From Neodontobutis hainanensis (Eukaryota > Chordata > Actinopteri > Gobiiformes > Odontobutidae): DNA of 64,000 nucleotides. Every line of letters begins with the position of its first letter. Positions within the stretch are counted from its first letter, which is position 1. The translations under genes were made by a program, and so were the position numbers. Below, piece by piece: positions 43,812 to 56,800 of the stretch. The stretch lies in the NCBI GenBank assembly GCA_024349245.1, contig JALDNG010000021.1:684501-748500 (forward strand). Direction: 5' to 3'. Below the pieces are notes generated by a model. It did no database searches and was not told where the DNA came from. It was given only the letters and a program-made list of their open reading frames with translations.

Positions 43812-44335
43812 TATGGCTGCAACAATTAGTCAACATAATCAACGACATTGCATATGCTCATGTATTTACCCAAGAACTCGAGTCATTTACCAGGTTTAAT
43901 ATCCCTTTATAACAGCAATGACCTACAGGAAGTGCAGGGGGCAGTGTGGCCTCAGAGAGTTCAGTCAGTCTAATACAGAACTCAAACATAGCAGACTGAA
44001 GGAGCCGTCATGTCCCTGCTGCAGCTGAACACGGATTTTAAAACAAAGCCTCAGAGATGCTCCGTTTATTGTGGACTCATGTTTTAGAGCCAATAATTCA
44101 GATATGTAAACTCTTTTAGTTTTTAGTCAATCTAATTGTGAAGGGTGTCAAATGTATGAATTTAATGATTTTTACTAAGAAATAATGAACTGCATTATTA
44201 AAAATCTGTGCCATTTGAACCTGGCACAGTAATTGTAAGATTTTATTTTGATGACACTTAATTTTTTTTGAAGCACATTACATAAAATATAATAATTGCA
44301 GATTAGTCAACTGAAATAATAGATGCAGCGCTAGC
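43812..44335. mobile_element. MITE-like element with inverted ends
   Basis: The left end GGCTGCAACAATTAGTCAAC and the right end (GATTAGTCAACTG to ATGCAGCGCTA) are inverted relatives about 520 bp apart. The ends resemble a widespread fish hAT-type terminus (CTGCAACGATTAGTCGAC). No transposase. A further scrap of such an end is at about 45860-45935. Confidence 0.5.
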
Positions 44336-46319
44336 CTCAACAGTCCATAAGAGCCGTAACCAATAATACATTTAAAAAAAAAATAATAAATCCTACTGCT
44401 GCACATTTCAAACAGTAAAGACTCCAGCATCATCAGAGGCTGCAGCAGACTGGTCTCTGTTCTCACTGTGAAAGTGTCATGTTCTTTCTGTAACACCGTC
44501 TTTGTGCAGCTGATCATAATCCAGGTGCGTCACAGGAAGCACCAACACCTGCACTTCCCCAGCTCCCACCTGTCTCTCTGAATAATGACCCGATGAATTA
44601 AACTTTACAGCCCATTCTGCTCTGCCACTTTTTACATTTTTTAAAACTACGAATGCATATGACTGGAATGGTTTAAATGCATTGAACATTTAAATATAAA
44701 AAGGATTAGCTTGATCCAAGATGATCTATTTAGTACCTACCATTGTTTCTCAAGCTTTGAAACAAACAGAAAAAAGTAACTAGATAACAAAAATTTAGTT
44801 GAGAATATCGCATGAGAAAATATATAGTTAAAGTAAAATCTCACAAGTTTAACATCATACCTCACTCATGTTTCCAATGTTTCACGTGTGACTTCAGCTG
44901 CCATTAACCTCCTCACATCATGTCACTGAAGTCATCACAAAATATACTGCCTTCAACTGTGCTTTGTATTTGTGATTGAGTGTTTAACTTACTCCTCTCT
45001 CCTTTATTTTCTGGCTTGTTGTTTTACAGTTTAATTAAAATCCTCGTTTTCCTGATGAGTCACAATAAAAACCCCTCACAGTCGACGGCTGACGCCTGTG
45101 AAACTCCACGCAAACATGGTTCGAGCGACAGCTGAGACAGCCCCGTGTTTGACAGAAACTTGGCCCGAGGCTTTACTTCCGACTGATTAATCTCCGGAGG
45201 CAGTAAAACTTTTTGAATTGAAGAAAAAAAAAAAAAAAAAAAACGTGTTCTACTCAGATGATTCATGATGTAAAATATTTTCCTCATAACACACAGGTCA
45301 CAGCCTTTACCTTCTGAAGCTTCGATAACCTACAGCTATTCAGTTGAAATATATACTGTAGATGATTATGTTAATAACCGGTTGGTTCCTTTTGTTTTGA
45401 ACCTGCATAAGTTTGTGTTTGATTACAAGCCAAATGAAAGCATGTTGTTTGACAACATTGGGCAAGTAAATAATCGCAGCAGATGCCCTTTCTCCAAATT
45501 ACATCTATGTGAGGAACACGTCAAAGCCACAAACAAAATAATGCAGATCATCTCCAACTTTTACATAAATGTTCATGTTCAGCAATCAAAGTTTCTGAAC
45601 AATAAGAACAAACCATTACAGCCTCAAGCAATATCTGATTTAGCAAAAGTGCTACTTATTAACCTCGTATTAACCGCGTTCAAACCTTAACAAACGTCAG
45701 ACTCTAGCACTATTCAAGCACTTTCTAGGTTAGCTTCCCTACATTTTACAGCTGTGATGCTGACAACCAAAATTATAATCCATAAAGTGCACTTTTCAGT
45801 CAGTAACTATACTTCTAATTTCAACTTTGAGCTGCTGTGCAGTAAATGTAATTTTCAGATTAGTGCTGAAACAACTAATCAATTTAATCAATTGAAATTA
45901 AAATAATCAGCAACTAATTTAGTCATTGATCAGTAAATAAATAAAAATATTTATTGTACGCTGTCTTCTGTTTAAAAACAACCCAACATAAGACTGTACT
46001 CCCCAGCAATCTGCAGTGTTAACATACTCTGTTTTAAACATGCTATTGAAGGACATGAGGCCATTGTTGATGGTGGAAGCCATAGATTATAAAATTACCC
46101 TGACGGCAGACATATAGACAAGTGTGGCCACAAAAGTTTAGCTGGGAATCACAAGCCACTACATTGAAAATGACTGAAACCTGAATTGAAGCACAAAATA
46201 TTGTAATGTAGCTGGAAATTCAACTTGATAGATTTAAGATTTTCCCTGAAAAATTGCAAATGTGAATGACAAAGGTGCAATTATTATAGCCGCTGGCAGG
46301 AAACAGGGCTGGTCCTCCC

Positions 46320-47182
46320 TCAGATGTGCTGGCCACACACTGCAACTTGTAATCACCACTGCTTTAAAAACGCCAAACAATTAGCAAAGCAGTTGGAGCT
46401 ACAAGATGTCTTGTCTTTCAAGAAAAGCCAACTTGCACTCACCAAAACATTGACTCTGTCATTCAGAAGCATGGCTTTTCCTATCACTGCTGCAGATGAC
46501 ACTCAACTCCACTTGTCATTTCAATCCGACAGTCTCTGCTCGCATCTCGGCCTGAGTGACATCTCACTTTGGAACAAGGACCATCACCTGCAGCTGAACC
46601 TTGCAAAAACAGAACTGCTTGTGATTCCGGCCAAACCCAAAGACCCACCACAACCTCTCCATTCAACTAGGCTCATCAACCATTACACCATCAAAAGTAA
46701 CTGATGATCAACTAAACTTCACAAGTCATGTTGCCAGCACCACCAGGTCCTGTAGATTCATCCTCTACAACATTAGGAAAAGTAGACCTTTCCTATCAGA
46801 GCACTCTACACAAATCCTAGTCCAGGCTCTTGTCTTGTCCAAACTGGATTATTGCAAATAAGAATAAAGAAAAATCACTCTTGCGTACTTTCTCTGGATC
46901 TGTTCCACATTGGTGGAATAATCTACTGCTGCTACAAGATCAGCAGATTCTGTATCCATCTTTAAAAAAAACAACTGAAAACACATCTCTTTCGTCAACA
47001 CCTGACTGACAAACACTGAATTCTAAAAAAAAAACACAGCTTTGTATACTGTGCTGGGTTTTAACTGACTAGTTTTTAGTGTACTTATACTTTACATTAC
47101 CTTGTGTTGTTAAAATTGCTTCCAGTGTTTTCCTCACTTGTAAGTCGCTTTGGATAAAAGCGTCTGTTAAATGACTAAATGT
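46320..47182 (+). mobile_element. Degenerate LINE 3' part with 3' tail
   Basis: Reverse-transcriptase C-terminal pieces: TAADDTQLHLSFQSDSLCSH and NKDHHLQLNLAKTELLVIPA (46480-46640), then frameshifted sequence resembling the region after the catalytic YADD-type box, including a VQALVLSKLDYCK-like stretch near 46830-46860. It ends with AAGTCGCTTTGGATAAAAGC then GTCTGTTAAATGA, the tail of a common fish retroposon. Broken by stops and frameshifts. Confidence 0.7.
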
Positions 47183-48870
47183 ATACGTAAACACAAACTA
47201 AATCATGATGAATTACTTAAATCAGTGATCAATTGACTATTTAGCTGTGTTTAACAGAAAGTAGTTCAATTAAAATATTGAAGATTGAAGATATTTAAGA
47301 TTACAGATTGAGGTCACCTGAGGGAATCCTGGTGTGCACTGACTGTAGAGACCCTTGGGCCTGTTGTGAATTCCCAGAGACAACTCACCCAAACACCATT
47401 TGGACCAGAAAGACAACATCTGAACAACCACTACTAAGGCTTTTCAAAGTGGATGGACATTTCAGTTCACTTAATGATCATTGATGTATTATGCAGGATA
47501 ATGACCATCCCTCAGCTCGGTCACAAGTGCAGCATTGGACACGTGTGGTAAAACTTGATCATTATGTCAACTGTGCTGTCTTTGAGCCCATTGGCCAAAT
47601 AAGATCACACTTAAAGATAATAACTAGTAAAACAAAAAAGTCTTCCACTGGACTTGTCTCACTTGTCTCTCACTGGACAAGGACCACTGTTGGTACTTTG
47701 GTTTTCAAGAGTGGTACTCAGAGAGCCTCAGGAGGTTGTTTTTCAATATAAAATTAAACATTTAAAGTGCAGCTCATTTATGCTTGTCTTGCTCAGTGTC
47801 ATTTTTATTTCTTCTAACTATCTTCTAACTATTATATATGTTTTATTTAATTACAAAAAGGCATCTGAAGTTTTGAACTGGTGTAAATGTCTGCTAAATG
47901 AATAAATGTAAATCTGGCATACACTGGTCTTAACTACAAAATTCCAATTGTCTTACAGTCAAACATTTATCATTTTGAAATTCCATAGAGCAGTAAACTG
48001 TAAGAACACAGCTGGTCAGGTTTAATTGCGTGTTTAGTTCAGGAGAGTCAAGTCACACCGTGTTCTAAAACCACAATTAGAGAAACTATTGCATATTTCC
48101 ATGATTTTCTAACTACACCTATGCACCGATATATAATGAGGCGTATGTAAAGTTTAATTATCCATAGTTCTGGGTTTCCATTACGAGTTAAAAAAAAGGT
48201 TTACTGTGAGAGTTTTAAGTCAAATATTGTTTTAAAAAAAGCGTGTAGCCTCTGGGTGGGTCTCCAGAAACATGGCGTCATCACAGCGGCAACAGATGGC
48301 TGTGTGTCCGCAGTGAAAGAAAGGGTGTGTGGCCCCTCTCCAAACTCCCAACACCCACCAAAAACCAGCTCGAAACATACACAGCAACGACAATGTACAC
48401 AACAAACCGTGCGGTTAGAAAATAGAGCAGTTTTGGCGGTGAAATAAGTCAAATATGTTGATTAAAGCTGTTTAAGTGCTGTTAGAACCGTTGGTTAAAA
48501 GAGATTCATTGTTCGGCAACGGTTAGACCCCAATCTAAGCAGCTTTAGGGTTAAATCCAACAGCATTACTAAAGTTTTTCTGGTAATTTAAAAAACATTG
48601 AGGAGAAAAGAAGAAGAGGTTTTGTCGGGAAATGTGGCTATAAGCGGAATAGAGCAATTTTTCCCTCGACAAAACTGTGTCGCAAGTGCGGAAGCGGCGT
48701 TCATATTTAGGTCGGAGCTAACCGCTGCTTTTGCCTTTTAGCTTCGAGTTAGCACGGCCTCCTCGCGCAACGGATAACTTAATAAAAATACAACTCCTCG
48801 CATCAAAACTAGGCATTAACGCAGACCTATCGCGTAAGAGACGTCTGACGGTGTAGTAGAAGTAGTTTAC

Positions 48871-48965
48871 CTGTAGTTTATGTGTCTAGAAGGTAGGTTG
48901 GTGGCAGGGTTGCGCCGGAGAACAGTCGCTTCCTCTCGCTCTGTCTCTGATACAATGAATTAGCT
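48871..48965 (-). other. rhoa: rhoA non-coding first exon
   Basis: On the minus strand the sequence TAAACTACAG is followed by donor GTAAACTAC at 48870, and the upstream sequence becomes GC-rich with CpGs. The ATG exon has a good acceptor but only two bases of leader, so a separate 5' exon is required. This is the best candidate; its 5' end near 48965 is estimated. Confidence 0.55.
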
Positions 48966-49050
48966 GTGGCACGGGAGCGCGCAGCTTGGGGGAGGGGTGG
49001 CGGGGACGAGCGCAGAGCCACGCCTGCGCGGGCACGACGCTTATTGGACC
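48966..49050 (-). promoter_or_regulatory. rhoa: rhoA promoter: GC boxes and CCAAT box
   Basis: CpG-rich segment with a GC-box-like GGGGGAGGGGTGGCGGGG (48988-49005) and CCAAT on the minus strand at 49047-49043. No TATA box at a suitable distance. Upstream sequence turns AT-rich at once. Confidence 0.5.
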
Positions 49051-49614
49051 AAATCAAGTTTTATTTTTGGGGACTGACGGGAAAATGTGAAGATTAAATT
49101 GTCATTACGTGATATAATATAAAATAAACAGAAGGTATTGATGTAACGTGATATAGTTATAAATGTGCAAGATTTTATAGGGTAGTTTTTGTTCACGAAT
49201 GAGCAGAAAGTTGGTTCAGGTGTAATCTGGCTTTGAATGTGCAATATAGTTTTGGTGTACTTTGTTTCCTTTAGTGAGCGGTCGGTGGAAATACATATTG
49301 TTTCTTGTGGAAACAAATGATTAAAATGGTGATTATAGAGGGTCCTGTGTATGGAATAAAAGAGATTGTGTAGTTGTGTAATAAAGTATTTTCTTCTGTA
49401 TATAATCTCTTTAACTAAATATTTACCACATCAAAATTCTAAGACCATCTTAGCATTTTAGTTTAATTAGTTGTATTTGGCAGGAGTATATTATTTATGT
49501 GTATGATTGCAGATTTAATATCTTTTATTTTATTTTTTGTGTGACTTGCTGACATTACTCTGTGAACTTGCCCAGTGAACCCCAGACTTTCTCCTGGGTT
49601 TTCTACAGGCTTAT

Positions 49615-49629
49615 GGCGCCTCCTGGTGG
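49615..49629 (-). promoter_or_regulatory. CTCF-like motif
   Basis: The minus strand reads CCACCAGGAGGCGCC, one mismatch from the CTCF core. It is about 650 bases upstream of the rhoA promoter. Confidence 0.5.
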
Positions 49630-49699
49630 ACATGTACTGTAAAACTGTAAACACTTTTCAAATTACTCAAAATAAGGCAATATTGAAAAAAAAATATAT

Positions 49700-49819
<120 letters not shown>

Positions 49820-49994
49820 ATAAGCTGTAAGGCAAACTAAAAAACAGAAGTTAGTGCCCTCAGTATCTTTAGGGCCACTTATAAAAACCTACACTGGGGC
49901 CTCCTTATCACTACCGTACACCACTTTGTGCGTTACTAAATCAGATGTCTTTTGTGAATAAATATACCATATCTTACTTTATTGTGTCAAAATA

Positions 49995-50205
49995 GATTAT
50001 AAAAATTTTTATTTTAGCAGACGCTTTTATCCAAAGTGACCTACATTAAGCTTTTTTTTAATAGAGCTTTTCCACCTAGTAGGCACTGCTTTACCAGTGT
50101 CACAGCTGGAACACCACTGGAGGCAAGGTGGGTTAAGTGTCTTGCCCAAGGACACAACAACAGTATGAACTGGGGAGGGATAAAAGCGTCTGATAAATGT
50201 AAATG
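49995..50205 (-). mobile_element. Retroposon fragment
   Basis: It contains TTAGCAGACGCTTTTATCCA, the reverse complement of the tail at 47135-47165, then AGTGTCTTGCCCAAGGACAC AACAACAGTATGAACT, which is also found at 51301-51336. It is a dispersed family with at least three members in this window. Confidence 0.65.
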
Positions 50206-50209
50206 TATC

Positions 50210-51150
50210 AATGGACGTCAATGGTCTTGGAGGACTAAGCCCCTCCTGTCATGTAGGCATTTCAATGTATAGTTAAAGATTTACAAGATATAGTAATATA
50301 AAATGTAAGTTTTTATTATTATTTTGTGTAAGATTCTAGAACATAGTGTTTATAGTTTTAATGGCATCAATATTTTCTAAATTGCCACAAAAACTAGAAA
50401 AAGTGTTTATTTTTTACAGCCCAAGCCCAATCACACACACAGTGGCCTAAGCACTAAACCTCTTCCTTATTTGGCGATTGAAGGCCCACCCCTTTAATTT
50501 ATGGCTATTGGGGCTAAAAGTTTTCTGCAGAGATTTGGATTTGATTGAAACCTAGAGAAACTTAAACAGTGAACTTCTGAGAGAGCGCAGAAGTGACAGG
50601 AAGTGCAGGAGAGCTTCAGACACGCATTTTAGCTTTAGCAATAATTGTTCCATTTTGGATTATTTGATGCAATTAGAATGCAATCTTTCTCGTAATGAAT
50701 ACTCACTTTTCCCTTTCCCTCTTTAGTTGAGTAATAAAACATAACATATATTTGACATAATCCTCAGTCATGTTGAGTACAAGTTTGTTTGATAAAGCTC
50801 AGTGGTGTGTCCCAAATGTGATGGTATTTATCAACCCACATCACTGCCCATTAACCTCACAGTAGCAAAAAGCCAGTGATCCATTTGAACAAAGAAAAGA
50901 CCCAACCAGCTTTGTTTTCAGAACCCTCTCCAACTGTAATCCTAACCTTTTGGCGATGAATGACTTTTCAGTGAGACAGAGCTTGGCGTAAGTAATAATA
51001 AAATCAAATAAAGCCACTTGAGGCTGTGACATTTGATTCATAAATGATCTGTCAGACTGTTCTTATCGGCTGTGCTGAGTTTAATGAACAGAGACGGCTG
51101 GAAAATGGAACGTTGAAGGATTTGACAGTAATCATGAGATGAGACGACTG
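50210..51150. other. Intergenic, nothing recognised
   Basis: AT-rich sequence with no coding, RNA or repeat signal that I can support. Confidence 0.5.
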
Positions 51151-51244
51151 TAAACAGTTGTGCTCATAAGTTCACATGCCCTCGCAGATTTTTTTTTGGG
51201 ACATTTTTTATATAGAATATGAATGATAACACAAAACCTTGTTT

Positions 51245-51400
51245 TCATTTTTACATTACATTATTATTATTTATTACACCCATGGAGCCAAGAGGGGTTA
51301 AGTGTCTTGCCCAAGGACACAACAACAGTATGAACTGTGGGGAGAGCGGGAATCAAACTGCCAACCTCCCAGTTTTAGAACAACTGCTCTACCACTTTTT
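51245..51400 (-). mobile_element. Retroposon fragment nested in the Tc1 copy
   Basis: It shares GGTTAAGTGTCTTGCCCAAG and GGACACAACAACAGTATGAA with the copy at 49995-50205, followed by GGGAATCAAACTGCCAACCT. Since it interrupts the Tc1 left end, it arrived later. Confidence 0.6.
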
Positions 51401-51640
51401 AAATCATAATGACCACAGAAAGTACCCAACTGTCCCTGATCAAAATTGAATATATCCTGGTGAGTGTGTCCTGAAAACATGCACAAGTGACACAAACAGG
51501 TTTGAATGGCTCCTAAAGGTAACCCTCCTCACCTGAGAGCCGTTTGTAATCAGTGTGTTTATAAAAGGTCAGTGAGTTGCTGGGCTCCTGAAAGACCTTT
51601 GCATCTTTCATCCAGTGCTGCTGATGTTTCTGTCTGAGTC

Positions 51641-52535
51641 ATGGGGAAAGCAAAACAATTGTCAAAGGACCTGTGGGAAAAGGTAATTGAACTGTATAAA
51701 ACAGGAAAGGAATATAAAATGATATCCAAGGAATTGAGAATGCCAACAGCAGTGTTCAGATTCTAATTAAGAAATGAAAAATGAGAGATTCTGTTGAAAC
51801 CAAACCAAGCTCAGGTAGACCAAAAACATTTTAGCCACAACTGCAAGAAAATTGTTCGGGACTTGTGGGTTTTTCTAAACCCACAAATAACTTCAGCTGA
51901 AATACAGGACTCTCTGGAAAGATGTGGTGTGCGTGTTTCAAGATGCACAATAAAGAGGCACTTGAAGAAAAATGGGTTGCATGGTTGAGTTGCCAGAAAA
52001 AAGGCATTACTTCACAAATGCCACAAAGCATTCCGCTTAGAATACGTCAAACAGCACTGAGACAAACTTCAAAAATTTGTTTTGCGTGATAAGATCAAAA
52101 TTTTACTTTTTGGCCACAACCATAAACGTTACATTTGGAGTTAACAAGGCCAATGATGAAGTGTGAGCTACAAAGGCACAGGAAAAGATGAATGCAGCAT
52201 GTTATCTGAAAATACTGGAGGAACAGTTGCACTCATCAGCCTAAAGCTCCACATGGGACGTACTTGGACGTTCCAACACGACAAAGATCCAAAGCACAAG
52301 TCGACCTGTCGTTGGCTACAGCAGCAGAAAGAGAAGGTTCTGGACTGGTCTCAGTCTGACCTCAGTGTCATTGAGACACTCTGAGATCTCAAACCTGCAG
52401 TTCATGTAAGAGCCCAAGAATTTACAGGAACTGGAGACTTTTTAACAAAAAGAATGGACAGCTTTACATCTGAGAAAATAAAGAGCCTCAGCCACAAACT
52501 TCCACAAAAGACTTCAAGCTGTCAGTGATGTTAAA
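51641..52535 (+). pseudogene. Tc1-like transposase pseudogene
   Basis: From ATG 51641 it reads MGKAKQLSKDLWEKVIELYK then TGKEYKMISKELRMPTAVFR, the helix-turn-helix start of Tc1-type transposases, and stops soon after (TAA at 51765). Later pieces continue in other frames: KPNQAQVDQKHFSHNCKKIV and NPQITSAEIQDSLERCGVRV (51797-51960), the WTFQHDKDPKHKS block of the catalytic domain (52262-52303), and a SHKLPQKT-type end near 52490-52520. Several frameshifts and stops; no functional protein is possible. Confidence 0.85.
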
Positions 52536-52729
52536 GGTGCAGTACACAGAAATAAGAACTGGGGTATGTAAACTTTAGATCAGGGTCATTTGGGTAGTTT
52601 CTGTTATTATGATTTAAAAAGAATAAACAGTTTGACAATAAATGGCTTCACACAACCAATAACTACGAGGGAAAAGGTTTTTTTGTCATTCATATTCTAT
52701 TGAAAAATAACATTCTGTCCTGATATAAC

Positions 52730-53250
52730 AAGTAAAATATGTTTTATTTTCTTTTTCTACTTAGAGTAAGTAGAAAAATATTTTACTTGGCAATGAAAAA
52801 TAAGAAAATGGCTAGTGTTGTAATGTTATTTTTGTCAGATTTTACAACAAAAATCAAATAACTCATTTGTCAATATTCAATACCTATTTCTGAAAAGAAA
52901 ATCCATTTAACCAAAAATACACTCTTTTCTCCTTCTGCTCCGTTGAACCAAGCTCAAAGACACAGCTGTGTTTCTGCCACACTTTCTCCTCGGCCTTTGT
53001 TTCCTTCAGAGTAAAAGGGATGAGGCCATTTCCTCCTCGTAGTGTCAACGCCTGACCTTGGCTGAAGCACAGGGGTTTTTTGGATCATCTGACTGAGGTT
53101 GGTCTGGATTTAGGTCCACACTAGTCTTTATGGAACCACGTTAGCGAGAGTTTTGGTTTTAACACAATGTTCTAAGGAACGTTCATGGAATACCCTCCCC
53201 TCTGTGAAAAGTTTGAGTTTCCCTTTTACCCACTTTGACATTTCAAGACT
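52730..53250. other. Intergenic, nothing recognised
   Basis: Between the Tc1 remnant and the 3' end of tmem115. It contains no coding signal. A TTTTACTT-rich stretch is near 52735-52790. Confidence 0.5.
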
Positions 53251-53259
53251 GAACTAAAC

Positions 53260-53595
53260 CTGCTTCTTGAAACAGGACGTTTATTTTGTCACTGGTCTTA
53301 AGAAAAGCTCTTCTATCTGTAAAACAACTCACCACAAATAGTGTACAACCACTTCATTATTTATTTAGAAAGAGGAGGAACAGACAGCGAAGCAGCGAAC
53401 AGAGATCTGCGAAAGTCCAGACAGAAAAGTAAGGTTAACAAGAAAGAGTCGAGGTTTTTTTAAGAGTGTCTCTGATTCTCCCCGAAACTAACACCAACAC
53501 CAACTGAGCACTGTACAGTCAGCTTTTCCTCTGGGCTTCTGTCAATTGCACACAGCCCTGTTTCCCGCCACAGTTTGTTTTTCTCTCATTTTTCG
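53260..53595 (-). other. tmem115: tmem115 3' UTR
   Basis: Below the stop codon. Minus-strand AATAAA motifs are at 53365-53360 and 53285-53280, so transcripts probably end near 53340 or 53260. Confidence 0.5.
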
Positions 53596-53848
53596 TTACG
53601 ATCTCGAAGGCGCGTCCTCGAAGCTGATGATGCTAGACTCGGGGGCGGAGCCTGTAGGTGGCGCCGTGCTGCTCTGAGACACAGAGGATGATGGGATTGG
53701 TCCAGAGGCAGAGGAAGGAGAGAGCAGAGGCTGAGTTTGGGTCCGCACTTCGTCCTCGTCGTCGTCCTCTTCGTCGTCCATGCTGGGCCACGCCGACTGG
53801 TCCTCGACGCGCTTCAGACGCTCGTTCAACGCTTTCAGGGCCAGTTGT
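53596..53848 (-). CDS. tmem115: tmem115 exon 3: cytoplasmic tail
   Basis: Completes an arginine codon (AG|A), then encodes QLALKALNERLKRVEDQSAW, an acidic run, a serine/proline-rich stretch and FEDAPSRS before TAA 53598-53596. Acceptor CCTTTAG. Confidence 0.96.
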
Positions 53849-56800
53849 CTAAAGGAAAAAAGGAAAATAAATGTTATGGAAATTTCTTTTTATTAAAAGT
53901 TACATACATAAAAATACATTTGCTGCCAGAGAAACATTAATCTGCCCAAGTGCTTTAAAGACACAGAACAAGTAAACTAAGTAAAGGAGGTAAAGTGAAA
54001 TTATCAGGTAAGCAAGAAAGTAAAATAAGAAAAGTCACTATGTTAAGTAAAAATGTAAAAAAAAAAACATTTGTCAGTAAAATGAAAAAGAAAATAAAAA
54101 TAAAAAAAGATCATGAATAGATTCAGCGCACGCTCTTGTTACATAGTGAGTTAAATAAGTAGCACAATGACCTTCTGTTGCTGTCCCTGTCTCAGAGTTT
54201 CTGTTTTGGGTTCTATTTATTTATTTTTTTTAAAGAAATCTCATTTATTTATAGGCCACATGTTCCTGCAGGGCCACCGTAGGTTTTCACAGCCAGGAAA
54301 TTCTGGAGGTCAGTTCTTATAGGCCTATTTCCAAACTGTGTGTCCTTGCTAAACTATTTAAAAAACAAGTGTGTAACAAATAAAAAGGATTTTTTATAAG
54401 CAAACTGTATCTTTACTTCTGCTCAAGAAGGTTTAGGAAAAAGTGCTGAGGCAACAGATTTTCTTGATTTGTCAAAGGCACGTGACACAGTCGATCACAG
54501 ACTATTGCTAAGCACATTAAACTTTCTTTCAAAACAGGCAGATTCCTGGTTTGCCAATTACCTTTTGAAACAATGTGTTCAGGCTGGATCCACCTCGTCA
54601 TACCTGGAAATTTCTAGAAGGCGAGCCTCAGGGTTTCGTTCTTAGGATCCAGATAATTCTCTAAATCAACAACCGGTGTGATATCTTGACCAAGTCACTT
54701 CTCACAGTCACTTTTATGCAGATGACTCAATCGTTTATTGCTGCTCGTCATTGATTACGTCATTGAGTTAGAACAGAAATGGGGAAAAAAAAGCCTTCAG
54801 TTTTGCTGCCACGTCTGCGTTGAAGACACTACAGTCCAAACTGAAACTCTCAAACCTCTATTAATCTGGAAATTTCCTTTCAATCTTAAAAAAATCGAGA
54901 ACACGAGACTATTGGTCAATGCCTGTGTTTTTGAAATGTTAATGTGTTCTTAATTATGTTCAATACAAACTATAATGCACTTTATACTAACACACTTTAA
55001 CCATTGTTATACTAACCTGTTTTTTTTGTGTAGTTGTAATCTATTTATTATTGTTGTTGTAATTATTATTCTAAATATTGTGTGCTGCAGACCGCTTGGC
55101 CAAGTCACCCCCGTAAAAGAGATTAAGAAAAAAAAAAAAAAGAAGCGACTCCATACTAAGACGAGGTTATGAACATCTTCAAACACGAACACAGTGACTT
55201 CAGCACTTCCTCAAAACCAGTTAGTTTGGCGATTGGTAAAATGTGACGAGTGAATCATGTGAATCGAGAAAATATTCAAATTCCCTTCAGGCTTTTTCTG
55301 AAAAACACACCACTTTCTGACGTCTCTTATCATTGGGACCAGTTTATACAAGTCTATAACTCCAAAGATCATGTTTGTGAAAAGGTTGTAAAACAAAAGC
55401 AGATTCAGTCGACGCTCTTGTGAGTATGAGGCCTATTCTGTTATAAAAGCGTCTGAACTGAAGGATCCTAAGTCATGAGTCTGAATAACAATGACAGACG
55501 TTTATTGAAGCAGACAATGAAGGAAAAATGATCAGTGACAGAGTGGGACATCACTGAGACACACAAAACATCTGAGCATTGTCCCGCCAGAGTAATTACA
55601 AAGCAGCAACTGCCCTAAGAGTTAGCCCCGCCCCCAAATTATAAAAGATAATTACCTCCCTTGTAGGGCTGCACAATATATCGCAAATTAACTGTTAATG
55701 CAATATTATTATCACAATATTTGTATCACAATTACGCTATAATCTTTTTTTTCTGTCAAAATCATTCAATGGTGTCCAAACAAAGCTTTAACAAAGTCTT
55801 GGTTAAACATTCACCTTTTGTCTCAGGATCATTGTCCAAACAGAGCCTAAACGAAAAACGAGGTGCATCTGAATAAAAAAAGACCTGATTTAGACCTGGT
55901 TCTTTCCTACTTTTCGTCCTAGTTTAATATTGACTAATATTTATTGGTCTCTTGCTTTGACAAGTAGAAGCTGTATTTTTCAGCTTACATCATTATCGCA
56001 TGTTTTTCTAACATTGTGCAGTCATACTGGAGATTCCCTTAAACTCCTCTCACCTCCGTCTCTCTGCGTCCAGGGGGTCCGTCCCGGGGAGGCTGATGGT
56101 GATTGAAGACGGCGCTCCCACGTCGTACCGCTTCACCATCTTCCTGCAGACTCTTATTTTGACGAGCGCGGCGTGCACCAGTCCGGCCAGAAGCCCCACG
56201 GCCGGCTGCAGCGCCTCGGGGAAGAAGCTGGCGAAGGCAAAGTGGTCCGACATGTCCCCGCGGCCTCGGCTGTGTCGCTGGTAGAACCGGAGGTAGACCC
56301 AGCCGGACAGGGCGCCGTAGCTGTAGGCGGCCAGAGGGGCGGCGCTGTCCAGGAGTCCAGAGAGACGCAGCAGAGCCAGGAGCAGCAGAACGAGAGCTGG
56401 GGCCGCCTTTAGTCTCACCTGGAGGGAAACACAGAGGGATTCTCACACCTCTCCAAAAGAGTTGTTATAGAAAATATATTCAAAATAAAAGTTCATTAAA
56501 AAAAATATAATAATAATAAAAGTACAGCTTAGTGTTGGAGCTGCATATTTTATCAATTTATGCAAATGAACCATGTGCGGCGCACTTTTTCAGTCTTCCA
56601 ACCAGACTTTGTTCGGTGTGTAAATTATATTAAACCTGATCCATTGAGCCAGGAGGATAAAACTAAAAATGATCCAACACTGCAGCTGCTGCTTTGTATT
56701 GTCATTGACAATAAACAAAAAATTATAAATAAATAGTAGTTTGTCTGATAGATCGTCCAGCTCAATAGCAACCTAAATAAAACCTTTGGCGACTCACTTT

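Larger units (their letters stand above)
40925..48870 (-). other. rhoA intron 1, about 7.9 kb
   Basis: Large first intron between the non-coding exon and the ATG exon. It carries several old transposon pieces listed separately. The rest (for example 41500-43080, 44340-45830, 47200-48860) is AT-rich with no coding sequence I can support. An (ATT)n run lies near 41668-41685. Confidence 0.75.
51153..52720 (+). mobile_element. Degenerate Tc1/mariner-type transposon with a nested retroposon
   Basis: The left end CAGTTGTGCTCATAAGTTCA and the subterminal GAATATGAATGATAACACAA are paired by an inverted block near the right end (TTGTCATTCATATTC, 52682-52696). The outermost right terminal repeat appears to be missing after about 52710. 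A retroposon fragment (about 51245-51400) has split the left inverted repeat. The transposase is a pseudogene, listed separately. Confidence 0.8.

Noticed and set aside
56039..56446. 135-codon minus-strand frame overlapping tmem115 exon 2
   Set aside because: It is out of register with the conserved tmem115 frame and consists of R/G/P/A-rich shadow sequence.
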